A stretch of 64,000 nt of DNA from Marinobacter sp. F4218 (GCF_019443085.1 NZ_JAHZIL010000003.1:1178001-1242000); one strand, 5' to 3'; counted from the stretch's first letter, positions 54,268 to 62,901 are shown. A program made the numbers and translations. The notes: generated from the sequence alone by a model not told the origin.

Positions 54268-54293
54268 ATCACTTTCAATCTCGGGACTTGATC

Positions 54294-54821
54294 ATGATTT
54301 CAGGCCGATGCCTGCCCCTTCTGGTTGCCCCATTGGTCATCACGGGGGTCACTGTCGCAGCCGATAACCCTGGCTCTCACCAGCACGGTCACGCAGAACT
54401 GCAACTGGCCATTTCCGGGCAGAAGGTAGACCTGCACTTCCAGTCGCCGGCTCAGAACCTGCTCGGATTCGAGCACCGAGCCCACACCCCGGACCAGCAG
54501 GAAACGATCGATTCGGTGGTCGAATGGCTCAGCGAGACGCCGCTGATTAACACCTCCTCAATCACTTGCATTCTCGAAAGCGTCGCCATTGAATCCGAAT
54601 TTGCCGGTAACACCAGCAAGCCCGAACACGGCCAGCACGCCGATTTCGAGATCAGCCAGCTGCTGGATTGCCCCGACCTCCAAAGTGCGGAAGCGTTGAC
54701 CACACCGCTGACCGAACGCTTCCCCGGACTGGAACACCTCGACGTTGCCTGGACCGGGCCGGATGGCCAGGGCGCCGTCGTACTTGAGGGGGACGGCAAC
54801 CGATTCAGTCTTCGGCCCTGA
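54294..54821 (+). CDS. DUF2796 periplasmic protein, ZrgA-like, zinc-responsive
   Basis: The 175-residue exported protein has a signal peptide (MISGRCLPLLVAPLVITGVT) and a His-rich mature start SHQHGHAELQLAI, typical of the DUF2796/ZrgA family. Relatives in Vibrio (ZrgA) and Pseudomonas are under Zur control and linked to zinc uptake by an ABC system of the type encoded downstream. The ATG at 54294 gives the signal peptide; the frame is open to 53865 across the UPF0149 gene. It converges with the DUF3299 gene, two bases away. Confidence 0.85.
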   Translation: MISGRCLPLLVAPLVITGVTVAADNPGSHQHGHAELQLAISGQKVDLHFQSPAQNLLGFEHRAHTPDQQETIDSVVEWLSETPLINTSSITCILESVAIESEFAGNTSKPEHGQHADFEISQLLDCPDLQSAEALTTPLTERFPGLEHLDVAWTGPDGQGAVVLEGDGNRFSLRP

Positions 54822-54823
54822 AT

Positions 54824-55345
54824 CTACTCCTGATAAGGCGACACGGCGTCCGCAACCATGGAGTAGGAGGATGTGCCGAGATCGCTTTCGGTCCGTTCGA
54901 TAATCAGCGTCCCCTCGATCCAGACCGGATCGTAGAGCGCTTCCAGCTTGAACCCTTCGCGGTATTTCACGTGGATAATCTGGTTGGGCGGTGGTGGAGG
55001 CACGTGGATACAGGCGCCGTAGTATGGCACCAGAAAGAACTCCAGAATCCGCATGTCCTGAGTGGTTTTCAGGGGGACTACGAAGCCGGGAATCCGGCCT
55101 TGGACATTGCCCATGTCCGACACCACTCGGCCGGTCATGATTTCGTCAGGCAGCAGGGGCGCACCATCGCCCTCGTGCACAACTTCTGGCATATTTTCCA
55201 ACAGTGCCAGATCTTCAGCCGGCATAAGTTCCAGCCAGTCGATTTCCCGGGGTTCGGCATAGGCCGACAGCGAATGCCCCAGCGTGAGCGTCAGCAAAGC
55301 CGACAGGAGCCATGGCACTTGCAGGCCAAAAACAGAATGGGACAT
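54824..55345 (-). CDS. DUF3299 exported protein of the zinc-responsive cluster
   Basis: The 173-residue protein has a signal peptide (MSHSVFGLQVPWLLSALLTL, cleavage near AYA) and the DUF3299 signature: ...VVPLKTTQDMRILEFFLVPYYGACIHVPPPPPN, with a single Cys next to His. The family co-occurs with DUF2796 and an ABC/FtsX pair. Here it is on the opposite strand, convergent with DUF2796 and divergent from the ATPase gene across 71 bases. The function is unknown, probably metal handling in the periplasm. Confidence 0.83.
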   Translation of the reverse strand: MSHSVFGLQVPWLLSALLTLTLGHSLSAYAEPREIDWLELMPAEDLALLENMPEVVHEGDGAPLLPDEIMTGRVVSDMGNVQGRIPGFVVPLKTTQDMRILEFFLVPYYGACIHVPPPPPNQIIHVKYREGFKLEALYDPVWIEGTLIIERTESDLGTSSYSMVADAVSPYQE

Positions 55346-55416
55346 CAGCACGGGTTCTCCATTGGATCGAGGAATCTGATTTTCGGCAATCATACACCGG
55401 ACAAATAGCAATCAAC

Positions 55417-56133
55417 ATGACCCCCACGACAGAATCTGCGCCTCACCGCGCCCCGGGCCCCGCCCCTGCGATCGAAACTACTGGCCTGAGCCATTGCTGG
55501 GACAGCGAGCACTCACCGATTACCTTTCCGGACCTGACCCTACCTGCCGGTGAGCACCTGTTTCTCCATGGCCCCAGCGGCAGTGGCAAGAGTACGTTCC
55601 TGAGCCTGCTGTCCGGGATGCTATCACCCTCGACTGGTGGCATCGGGATCCTTGGCACCCCGATACATCAGCTCAATGCCGGTGACCGGGACCGATTCAG
55701 AGCAGACCACATCGGCGTCATTTTCCAGCAGTTCAATCTGGTGCCCTACCTGAGCGCCGAGGCTAACGTCACCTTGCCATGCCGGCTATCGGCGTCAAGG
55801 CGTGACGCCACCGACCCGGATCCGACCCGGGAAGCACACCGGTTACTGACAGCGCTCGCGATTCCGAAGGACTGCTGGCCACGCAGCGTCACCCGCCTGA
55901 GCATTGGCCAGCAACAACGTATTGCCGCCGCCAGGGCCCTGATCGGCGGCCCGGAAATCATTCTGGCGGACGAGCCCACGTCTGCGCTGGACAGCGACAA
56001 CCGCGACCGTTTCCTCGATCTCCTGCTTACCCTGGCCGAAGAACGAAACACATCCGTACTGTTTGTCAGCCACGATCGCAGCCTGGCACAGCACTTCACC
56101 CACCAGGTCCGACTGACGGAGCCGGAGCTATGA
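55417..56133 (+). CDS. ABC transporter ATP-binding protein, LolD/MacB-like, zinc-responsive cluster
   Basis: The 238-residue ATPase has Walker A GPSGSGKST, the Q-loop FQQFNLVPYLSA, signature LSIGQQQR, Walker B IILADEPTSALD and H-loop VSHD. It is close to the MacB/LolD ATPases. The ATG at 55417 has no clear ribosome site; the frame is open to 55312. It overlaps the permease by four bases. Confidence 0.85.
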   Translation: MTPTTESAPHRAPGPAPAIETTGLSHCWDSEHSPITFPDLTLPAGEHLFLHGPSGSGKSTFLSLLSGMLSPSTGGIGILGTPIHQLNAGDRDRFRADHIGVIFQQFNLVPYLSAEANVTLPCRLSASRRDATDPDPTREAHRLLTALAIPKDCWPRSVTRLSIGQQQRIAAARALIGGPEIILADEPTSALDSDNRDRFLDLLLTLAEERNTSVLFVSHDRSLAQHFTHQVRLTEPEL

Positions 56134-57404
56134 GAGCGCAGCTGGCATTCTCCCTCGCCGCCGCCAGCCTCTGGTATCGACGGCGGGTCCTCGGACTGGT
56201 CTGCCTGACCCTGACCCTCAGCGTTACCCTGTTGCTTGGCATCCAGTATTTCCGTACCGAGGTCAAACACTCGTTCACCAGCACCATCAGCGACACCGAC
56301 CTCATCATTGGCGCCCGGAGTGGCCAGCTGAACCTCCTGCTCTACACGGTGTTCCACATGGGCGATGCCACCAACAACATCCGCTGGTCGACCTTTCAGG
56401 AGCTGCGCAAGGACGCTCGCATTGACTGGCTGATACCGATTTCGCTGGGGGACAGCTATCGGGGCTTTCGGGTTGTAGGCACCGACGACGCCTTTCTGGA
56501 GCATTTCCGCTTTGGCCAGGGTCAGCCCCTGGAACTGGCCGATGGCCGCTGGTTCGATAAGGTGTTTGACGTCGTCCTCGGCGCCGGTGTCGCCCGCGAA
56601 CAGGGACACGGTGTGGGTGACAGTATCGTGCTGTCCCACGGCGGCGGCCGCACCAGTTTCTCCAATCATGACGACACGCCCTTTCGCGTTACGGGGGTCC
56701 TCGCAAACACCGGCACCCCGGTTGACCGGGCGGTCTATATCAGCTTGGCAGGCATTGAAGCGATGCACGTCGGCTGGGAATCCGGGGTCGCCATTCCCGG
56801 CCGGACACTGACGCCCGAACAGGCCGAGGGTCGGGACTTCACCCCGGACGCCATCACCGCCGCCTTCGCCGGCCTCAAGCGCAAGCTTTTGACCTTCCGG
56901 GTCCAGCGCGAACTAAATCAGTACGCCGGGGAGCCCCTTTCGGCCATTCTGCCCGGTGTCGCCCTCAGCGAACTGTGGCGTCTCATGAGCCAGTTTGAAC
57001 GCGCCCTGCTGGGCATCACGGGATTTGTGGTCGTTACCAGCCTGATCGGTCTGATTGCGGTTCTGCTGACCCTGCAGGCCCAACGCACCCACGAAATTTC
57101 GATCCTTCGGGCTACCGGCGCGTCTCCCGGCCTGATAGCCGCCCTGTACCTGATCGAATGTGTGGCCTTGGCCCTGGTGGCCTGCCTCCTGGCGGTGGCC
57201 CTCGGTGCTGTCGCGGTTTCTGCTCTCAGTCCATGGCTTCAGGAAGCCTACGGCCTGCAAACCCGCCTGCGGCCCCTCAATACCGTTGAATGGAGCCTGC
57301 TTGGGGCCGTGCCACTGGCCGCTCTCCTGGTTGCACTGCTGCCCGCGGCCAGCGCCTGGCGCAAGAGTCGTGCCCTGGGACTGGGCGACAGTGGCGAGGA
57401 GTGA
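56130..57404 (+). CDS. FtsX/MacB-type ABC permease, zinc-responsive cluster
   Basis: The 424-residue protein has an N-terminal membrane helix (VLGLVCLTLTLSVTLLLGIQ), a large periplasmic domain of about 230 residues (MacB-core-like), and three C-terminal helices with the FtsX motif RTHEISILRATGASPGLI. This is a mechanotransmission-type ABC permease rather than an importer. Homologues in the Zur regulon of Pseudomonas accompany DUF2796/DUF3299 proteins. It works with the ATPase upstream. Confidence 0.85.
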   Translation: MRAQLAFSLAAASLWYRRRVLGLVCLTLTLSVTLLLGIQYFRTEVKHSFTSTISDTDLIIGARSGQLNLLLYTVFHMGDATNNIRWSTFQELRKDARIDWLIPISLGDSYRGFRVVGTDDAFLEHFRFGQGQPLELADGRWFDKVFDVVLGAGVAREQGHGVGDSIVLSHGGGRTSFSNHDDTPFRVTGVLANTGTPVDRAVYISLAGIEAMHVGWESGVAIPGRTLTPEQAEGRDFTPDAITAAFAGLKRKLLTFRVQRELNQYAGEPLSAILPGVALSELWRLMSQFERALLGITGFVVVTSLIGLIAVLLTLQAQRTHEISILRATGASPGLIAALYLIECVALALVACLLAVALGAVAVSALSPWLQEAYGLQTRLRPLNTVEWSLLGAVPLAALLVALLPAASAWRKSRALGLGDSGEE

Positions 57405-57506
57405 CAGGCGTCACGCGGGCACCGTAATGACAACCCTGTAAATTGACCAACTTAGCGTCCAGACTTATAGTTGATTGCAACCACAACAACCGATGTTGGG
57501 CACGTG

Positions 57507-57713
57507 ATGGAACAGTCCGAAGTACAGGCATTAGCGGACAAGCTGGATAAGCTGATCGAGCACTGTGAAAAACTGGAGCGGGATAACGCTACCTTGCGGG
57601 ACCTGCAGGATGACTGGAACCGTGAGCGGGCCCAGTTGATGCACAAGAATGATCTTGCCAAAAACAAGATCGAAGCCATGATTGGCCGCCTGAGGGCGCT
57701 GGAGCACCACTGA
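57507..57713 (+). CDS. TIGR02449-type small coiled-coil protein (ZapB-like)
   Basis: This 68-residue protein is one continuous coiled coil, MEQSEVQALADKLDKLIEHC with heptads to the C-terminus, then NKIEAMIGRLRALEHH. It fits a small family of coiled-coil proteins encoded just before zapA, and it likely functions in cell division like ZapB. The ATG at 57507 follows a GTG; the frame opens at 57471. It ends one base into zapA. Confidence 0.8.
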   Translation: MEQSEVQALADKLDKLIEHCEKLERDNATLRDLQDDWNRERAQLMHKNDLAKNKIEAMIGRLRALEHH

Positions 57714-58009
57714 TGTCTCAGCAATCCACCACCGTAGAGGTGAAGATTCTCGACAAGGAATACCTGGTCGCCTGCCCGGAGGAGGAACGCGAAGCCCTGT
57801 TGCGCGCGGCCCGGCATCTGGACGACAAGATGCGTGAAATCCGCTCCAGCGGCAAGGTATTCGGCACCGAGCGTATAGCGGTCATGGCCGCCCTCAACAT
57901 CACACATGAACTGCTGGAACGGGACACCATGTCTGATGCCACCAGCTCACTTCTGCAGGCCATGGGAAGCAAGCTGGACAACGCCCTGGGCGAGCCCTCC
58001 GGCCAGTAG
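57713..58009 (+). CDS. zapA: Cell division protein ZapA
   Basis: ZapA bundles FtsZ filaments at mid-cell. The 98-residue protein has the family opening TVEVKILDKEYLVACPEEER then LRAARHLDDKMREIRSSGKVF. The gene order TIGR02449-zapA-6S RNA-cyclo-ligase is widely conserved in gammaproteobacteria. Confidence 0.93.
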   Translation: MSQQSTTVEVKILDKEYLVACPEEEREALLRAARHLDDKMREIRSSGKVFGTERIAVMAALNITHELLERDTMSDATSSLLQAMGSKLDNALGEPSGQ

Positions 58010-58046
58010 GCATTCTTAACTCTCGGCAAGGGTTACAGAATCGGTG

Positions 58047-58077
58047 TTGCAATCGGCCCCGGCTGTGCCCGTATAAT
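58047..58077 (+). promoter_or_regulatory. Sigma-70 promoter of 6S RNA
   Basis: A TATAAT -10 box (58072-58077) and TTGCAA (58047-58052) with a 19-base spacer lie just upstream of the inferred 6S start at about 58084. Confidence 0.65.
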
Positions 58078-58083
58078 GAAGTC

Positions 58084-58264
58084 AACTTCCTGGGCTGTTC
58101 GCGATAGTCGGATACGTCCTCGAGCCGATGCGCATTACCCAGGTGGCTACTTCAGGGCATTGTGAGCACGTCCCCGACAGGGGAAAGCCTAATATGTCAC
58201 AGCGGCCACCGACCTTGAACTTTGGGTTCAAGGGCAACATCCGATAACGGCAGCCCGGGAAGCT
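58084..58264 (+). ncRNA. ssrS: 6S RNA
   Basis: The gene lies between zapA and the cyclo-ligase, the conserved place of ssrS. The closing stem is CTTCCTGGGCTG at the 5' end with CAGCCCGGGAAG at the 3' end. The 3' region keeps the characteristic ACCTTGAAC-TTT-GGGTTCAAGGG hairpin. About 181 bases, the normal size. 6S RNA binds sigma-70 RNA polymerase in stationary phase. Ends are inferred from pairing, not mapped. Confidence 0.9.
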
Positions 58265-58269
58265 TTATT

Positions 58270-58917
58270 TTGAGCCAGTTTATCGATCCCCAACCTTTCG
58301 ATTCCCAGTCCGATACGTTTTCGCGCAGCGAACTCCGCAAGCACTTGCGCCAGCAGCGCCGCTCCCTGTCGTACGAACAACAGCAACAGGCATCCGAACA
58401 CCTCGCCCTGAATCTGCTGAATAACCCCGATCTGCACCGGGCCCGACACATTGCCATCTACTTGCCGAATGACGGCGAGATTGACCCACGACTGTATATG
58501 GATCTGGGTCGACGCAAAGGTATCCGGTTCTATCTGCCGGTTCTCCACCCGATTCATCCGGGAAGACTGGCCTTCAGCCCTTACTCCGACGACGTCGAGT
58601 TACGCCCCAACCGCTTTGGCATACCGGAGCCTGCATTCAGCGACGGACTCAGGCGCCCGGCCTGGGCATTGGATGCGGTACTGTTTCCGCTGGTGGGATT
58701 TGATGAAGACGGGGGACGACTGGGCATGGGGGGAGGATTTTATGACCGGACCTTCGCCTTCTGCCGGCTTCGGCCGAGGCTGGCCCCCAAATTGATCGGG
58801 CTTGCCCACGATTTCCAGAGGGTGCGACAGTTACCCACTGAGCCGTGGGACGTACCGCTGCACGGTGTGGTAACCGACCGGAGGTGTTACCGGTTCAGGC
58901 GACCTTCAGCGACCTGA
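58270..58917 (+). CDS. 5-formyltetrahydrofolate cyclo-ligase
   Basis: This 215-residue enzyme converts 5-formyl-THF to 5,10-methenyl-THF with ATP. It has the N-terminal SRSELRKHLRQQRRSLSYEQ, YLPNDGEIDP, and the ATP/Mg motif GFDEDGGRLGMGGGFYDRTF. There is no ATG near the 5' end, so I propose the TTG at 58270, with GGGAAG eight bases upstream within the 3' stem of 6S RNA; this suggests the two may be transcribed together, as ssrS-ygfA is elsewhere. The frame is open to 58222. Confidence 0.85.
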   Translation: MSQFIDPQPFDSQSDTFSRSELRKHLRQQRRSLSYEQQQQASEHLALNLLNNPDLHRARHIAIYLPNDGEIDPRLYMDLGRRKGIRFYLPVLHPIHPGRLAFSPYSDDVELRPNRFGIPEPAFSDGLRRPAWALDAVLFPLVGFDEDGGRLGMGGGFYDRTFAFCRLRPRLAPKLIGLAHDFQRVRQLPTEPWDVPLHGVVTDRRCYRFRRPSAT

Positions 58918-59051
58918 AGCGCTCCAACGGTGACACCAGCCTCGATGCGGGGTTGATCTTCGGAAGCGTGAATCGACGTGAACCCGGTGATGACAAGGCC
59001 GACAGCAAATATCAGCACAACGGCTTTGATAATGTCAGGCTTGCCGCCCAT
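58887..59051 (-). CDS. Small single-helix membrane protein, hypothetical
   Basis: The 54-residue predicted protein begins MGGKPDIIKAVVLIFAVGLV and has one membrane helix followed by a short polar tail. An AAGGAAG ribosome site lies nine bases upstream of the ATG at 59051. It is convergent with the cyclo-ligase gene, overlapping it by 31 bases, and its 5' flank is AT-rich, as promoters are. I do not recognise a family. It could be real or a chance frame; codon use and the good ribosome site favour a real gene. Confidence 0.55.
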   Translation of the reverse strand: MGGKPDIIKAVVLIFAVGLVITGFTSIHASEDQPRIEAGVTVGALQVAEGRLNR

Positions 59052-59237
59052 GGTTTTCGCTTCCTTCAAAGTTGGTTATTAAAATGTTTGAAATCAGGTA
59101 GCTATTTCTGTTTCCAAGAATTAATCGAAAGATTAACATGCATCCCGCTTTTTACAATTTTTGACAGGTTACTGTTTTGTAATATTTCCGGAATACAACA
59201 ACCGGCCCGCCTCTGACCGGTCGGACCGTGGCCTGGG
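59052..59237. other. AT-rich spacer between small membrane protein and ilvA
   Basis: These 186 bases are markedly richer in A and T than the rest of the window, with runs like AAAATGTTTGAAATC. They probably contain the promoter of the minus-strand small protein gene. No other element was recognised. Confidence 0.4.
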
Positions 59238-60773
59238 CTACCCGCCCTGACTGTTGCCGGCGCCAAGGAACAGCTGGTACGCCTCGTTGTCGGTCATGTT
59301 CTCATACCGGAAACCGACTTTGTCGAGCATCTTCTCGAAGTCTTTTACTTCCCCGTCATCCACTTGGGCTCCCAGCAGAACCCGGCTGTAGGCCGCACCG
59401 TGGTTGCGGTAATGGAACATTGAAATATTCCAGCGGGTACCGAGGGACATCAGGAATTTCAGGAGCGCACCCGGACGCTCGGGAAACTCGAACTGGAAGA
59501 CCTTTTCATTGGTGATGCTCGGCGCATGGCCGCCGACCATGTGGCGGATATGCTGCTTGGCGAGGTCGCTGTCGGTCAGGTCAATCACACCGTAGCCGGA
59601 CTCCCGGAGGTCCTGCACCAAGTCCTCACGGCCGTGGCCACCGGCCTGAATCTGGATACCAACGAAAATCGTCGCCTCTTCGCGATCGGCGAAACGGTAG
59701 TTGAATTCCGTGATACTGCGTTTGTGCAGGGCGTTGATAAACGTCTTGAACGCCCCGGGTTTCTCCGGAATGGTCACGGCGAGAATCGCTTCTCGCTGCT
59801 CACCGATTTCCGTGCGCTCAGACACGTAACGCAGCCGGTCGAAGTTCATGTTGGCACCACTCAGGGTGGCCACCATGTTTTCGCCTTCGATCTGCTCTCG
59901 CTGGATGTATTTCTTGATGCCGGCAACACCCAGCGCCCCCGCAGGCTCAGCAATCGACCGGGTATCCTCGAACACATCCTTGATGGCGGCGCAGATTTCG
60001 TCTGTGGATACGGTGATCACCTCGTCAACATGATCCTTGCAGATTTCCCAGGGGTATTTGCCAATCTGCTTGACCGCCACGCCGTCGGCAAAAATGCCCA
60101 CCTCATCCAGAACCACCCGCTTGCCCGCCTTCATGGCAGCCTGCAGGCAGTTGGAGTCTTCGGGCTCGACTCCAATGACCTTGATCTCGGGGCGCAGGTA
60201 CTTGATGTAGGCCGCCATGCCGGCAATAAGGCCACCGCCGCCAACACAGATGAAGATGGCGTGGATGGGCTGACTGAACTGCCACATGATTTCCATGGCC
60301 ACGGTGCCCTGCCCCGCGATCACGTCAGGATCGTCAAACGGGGGAATGTAGGTGTAGCCATGCTTCTGGATCAGTTCCTGCGCATGGGCCGCGGCTTCGT
60401 CAAAGGCGTCGCCCCTGAGCACCACCCGGGCGCCATGGTCCCGCACCGAGCGCACCTTGATCTCCGGCGTGGTCTGCGGCATGACGATCACCGCCTTGAT
60501 CCCCAGTTTTTTGGCCGCCAGCGCCACGCCCTGGGCATGGTTGCCGGCCGAGGCACAAATCACACCTTTGGCCTTCTGTTCTTCCGACAGTTGCGCAATC
60601 CGGTTGTACGCACCGCGAATCTTGAAAGAAAACACCGGCTGAAGGTCTTCGCGCTTGAGCAGAATGTTATTGCCAAAACGCTTGGACAGACTGCGGGCTT
60701 CAGTCAGAGGTGTTTCGATGGCCACGTCATAGACGCGCGCATCGAGAATCTTCTTGATGTAGCGTTGCGGCAT
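59238..60773 (-). CDS. ilvA: Threonine ammonia-lyase, biosynthetic (IlvA)
   Basis: IlvA deaminates threonine to 2-oxobutanoate, the first step of isoleucine synthesis. The 511-residue enzyme has the PLP Lys in VFSFKIRGAYNRI, the glycine loop VGGGGLIAGMA, and two C-terminal ACT-like regulatory domains (KPGAFKTFINALHKRSITEF and ERPGALLKFLMSLGTRWNIS) for isoleucine feedback. The ATG at 60773 gives the family start PQRYIKKILDARVYDVA. It is divergent from rpiA over 137 bases. Confidence 0.95.
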   Translation of the reverse strand: MPQRYIKKILDARVYDVAIETPLTEARSLSKRFGNNILLKREDLQPVFSFKIRGAYNRIAQLSEEQKAKGVICASAGNHAQGVALAAKKLGIKAVIVMPQTTPEIKVRSVRDHGARVVLRGDAFDEAAAHAQELIQKHGYTYIPPFDDPDVIAGQGTVAMEIMWQFSQPIHAIFICVGGGGLIAGMAAYIKYLRPEIKVIGVEPEDSNCLQAAMKAGKRVVLDEVGIFADGVAVKQIGKYPWEICKDHVDEVITVSTDEICAAIKDVFEDTRSIAEPAGALGVAGIKKYIQREQIEGENMVATLSGANMNFDRLRYVSERTEIGEQREAILAVTIPEKPGAFKTFINALHKRSITEFNYRFADREEATIFVGIQIQAGGHGREDLVQDLRESGYGVIDLTDSDLAKQHIRHMVGGHAPSITNEKVFQFEFPERPGALLKFLMSLGTRWNISMFHYRNHGAAYSRVLLGAQVDDGEVKDFEKMLDKVGFRYENMTDNEAYQLFLGAGNSQGG

Positions 60774-60865
60774 AGCGGTTCCGGTCGTTGGTGGTTGGCT
60801 GGGAAAAACCAACAGTGTAGAAAGTTTGCACGGCAGCCGTCTATAAGCAGACCGCCCGGAAGCGC

Positions 60866-60871
60866 TATAAT
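60866..60871 (+). promoter_or_regulatory. -10 element of the rpiA promoter
   Basis: TATAAT lies 40 bases upstream of rpiA in the divergent ilvA-rpiA spacer; no convincing -35 hexamer was found at the expected spacing. Confidence 0.45.
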
Positions 60872-60910
60872 GATGCGAAACTCATCCAGAATTGCACCCG
60901 GAGCCCCTCC

Positions 60911-61591
60911 ATGACCCAGGACGAACTCAAAAAAGCCGTGGCAAAAGCCGCCGTCGACTACATCGCACCTCGCCTCGACAGCGACAGCATCATTGGCGTG
61001 GGGACTGGAAGCACCGCCAACTTCTTCATCGACATGCTGGCAGATCTGAAAAACGAGTTTGACGGTGCCGTTGCCAGCTCCGAGGCGACTGCCGAACGTC
61101 TGAAAAGCCACGGCATTCCGGTGTATGATCTGAACAGTGCCGGCTCGCTGGAATTCTATGTTGACGGCGCCGATGAAGCCAACGAGCGTCTGGAGCTGAT
61201 CAAAGGCGGGGGCGCTGCGTTAACCCGCGAGAAGATTGTGGCCGCGGTCGCGGAGACCTTTGTCTGCATTGCCGACGAATCGAAGATGGTGGGCGTGCTG
61301 GGTGGCTTCCCGTTGCCAGTGGAGGTCATTCCGATGGCGCGCAGCCATGTGGGCCGCGAAATCGTGAAACTGGGTGGTGATCCGGTTTACCGGGAGGGCG
61401 TGGTCACCGACAACGGCAACATCATTATTGACGTCCACAACCTCGACATCTCGCGCCCGATCGACGTGGAAGAAAAACTGAACAACATCGTTGGTGTGGT
61501 AACCAACGGGCTGTTTGCCCGCCGCCCTGCGGATCTCCTCCTGCTGGGCACAAGCACCGGGGTGAACAGCATTTCCCGCCCGGGTACCTGA
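60911..61591 (+). CDS. rpiA: Ribose-5-phosphate isomerase A
   Basis: RpiA interconverts ribose 5-phosphate and ribulose 5-phosphate. The 226-residue protein has [14 protein letters not shown] (phosphate loop), [20 protein letters not shown] with the catalytic acid, and the LTREKIVAA segment. Length is typical. A terminator follows 26 bases after the stop. Confidence 0.96.
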   Translation: MTQDELKKAVAKAAVDYIAPRLDSDSIIGVGTGSTANFFIDMLADLKNEFDGAVASSEATAERLKSHGIPVYDLNSAGSLEFYVDGADEANERLELIKGGGAALTREKIVAAVAETFVCIADESKMVGVLGGFPLPVEVIPMARSHVGREIVKLGGDPVYREGVVTDNGNIIIDVHNLDISRPIDVEEKLNNIVGVVTNGLFARRPADLLLLGTSTGVNSISRPGT

Positions 61592-61617
61592 CCGGCAACG
61601 CGCGCGAATTCGAGCTG

Positions 61618-61643
61618 AAGCTGGCCTCCGGGCCAGCTTTTTT
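61618..61643 (+). terminator. Rho-independent terminator of rpiA
   Basis: AAGCTGGCC and GGCCAGCTT pair around TCCG, followed by a run of six T residues. Confidence 0.93.
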
Positions 61644-61662
61644 ATTGTCCCGATCAACCATA

Positions 61663-61680
61663 ACCAAGCGCTTGCTTGGT
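61663..61680. promoter_or_regulatory. Palindromic operator upstream of the acyl-CoA dehydrogenase
   Basis: ACCAAGCGCTTGCTTGGT has perfect 7-base arms ACCAAGC and GCTTGGT around GCTT. It lies 56 bases upstream of the dehydrogenase start. TetR-type regulators of acyl-CoA metabolism use palindromes of this size. No regulator gene is adjacent. Confidence 0.6.
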
Positions 61681-61735
61681 AGCCGAAAGTGCGCAACACT
61701 GCATCCCATGATTCCAGATCACAGGGAGCCTTACC

Positions 61736-62875
61736 GTGTCCGATTACTTCGACGACGTCCATGAACAGGCGCGCCTGAGCGCCCGGAAATTCATCAGTGC
61801 CCACGTCCTGCCCCATATCGACGACTGGGAAGAAGCCGGCGAATTCCCGCGGGAGCTGTACCGGCTGGCGGGCGACGCGGGCCTACTGGGCATCGGCTTC
61901 CCGGAGGAACTCGGCGGCACCGGCGAAGGCGACATTTTCCTGCGCGTGGCCGTTTCGGAAGAGCTTATGCGATCCACCTCCGGCGGCCTAGTGGCCAGCC
62001 TCGGCTCTCTCGACATCGGCCTGCCCCCAGTGGCCAAGTGGGCGCGCCCGGAAATCCGGGAACAGATCGTGCCACCGGTCCTGCGGGGCGAAAAAATTGC
62101 CGCCCTGGCGGTCACCGAGCCCGGGGGCGGCTCCGACGTCGCTCACCTGAAAACCCGTGCGGTCCGGGACGGCGACCATTACATCGTCAACGGCAGCAAG
62201 ACCTTCATTACGAGCGGGCTGCGCGCCGATCACTACACGGTGGCGGTGCGCACCGGCGGCGAGGGTCACAGCGGCATCAGCCTGCTGCTGGTCGACCGGG
62301 ACATGCCAGGCTTTTCGACCGGCAGGAAGCTGCGCAAGATGGGCTGGTGGGCAAGCGACACCGCGGAGCTGTTTTTCGAGGATTGTCGGGTGCCCGCCGA
62401 CCGCCTGATCGGCGCCGAGAACGCCGGTTTCATCGCCATCATGAGTAATTTCTTGGCAGAACGGCTGAGCCTGTCGATCATGGCGTACATGACCGCCCAA
62501 CTGGCGTACGAAGCTGCCCTGGAGTATGCCAACCAGCGCGAGGCCTTCGGTCGCAACCTCACCGGCTTTCAGGTTACCCGCCATAAACTGGTGGACATGG
62601 CTACCCAGATCGACGTTGCCCGGGAATACACCTACCGCTGTGCCGATCTGATGCAGGCCGGCAAGAACCCGGTGAAAAAGGTCGCCATGGCGAAAAACTT
62701 TTCGGTGGATGTGTGCGAAAAGGTCACCCGGGAGGCGGTGCAGATCTTCGGGGGCATGGGCTACATGCGGGAGTCGGTGGTCGAACGTCTGTACCGTGAC
62801 GGCAAGATCCTGTCCATCGGCGGCGGCACCACCGAGATCATGAAGGAGCTGATCAGCAAACAGCTCAAATTCTAG
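61736..62875 (+). CDS. Acyl-CoA dehydrogenase
   Basis: The 379-residue FAD enzyme oxidises an acyl-CoA at the alpha-beta bond. It has LAVTEPGGGSDVAHLKTRAV (FAD loop), NGSKTFITSGLRADHYTVAV, and the C-terminal IFGGMGYMRESVVERLYRD and SIGGGTTEIMKEL. Length is normal. The start is a GTG at 61736 with AGGGAG upstream. It is monocistronic between a terminator and ppa. The chain-length or branched-chain specificity cannot be read from sequence. Confidence 0.92.
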   Translation: MSDYFDDVHEQARLSARKFISAHVLPHIDDWEEAGEFPRELYRLAGDAGLLGIGFPEELGGTGEGDIFLRVAVSEELMRSTSGGLVASLGSLDIGLPPVAKWARPEIREQIVPPVLRGEKIAALAVTEPGGGSDVAHLKTRAVRDGDHYIVNGSKTFITSGLRADHYTVAVRTGGEGHSGISLLLVDRDMPGFSTGRKLRKMGWWASDTAELFFEDCRVPADRLIGAENAGFIAIMSNFLAERLSLSIMAYMTAQLAYEAALEYANQREAFGRNLTGFQVTRHKLVDMATQIDVAREYTYRCADLMQAGKNPVKKVAMAKNFSVDVCEKVTREAVQIFGGMGYMRESVVERLYRDGKILSIGGGTTEIMKELISKQLKF

Positions 62876-62901
62876 TTCGCCGGGCAAGACCAACGTTTAG
62901 T

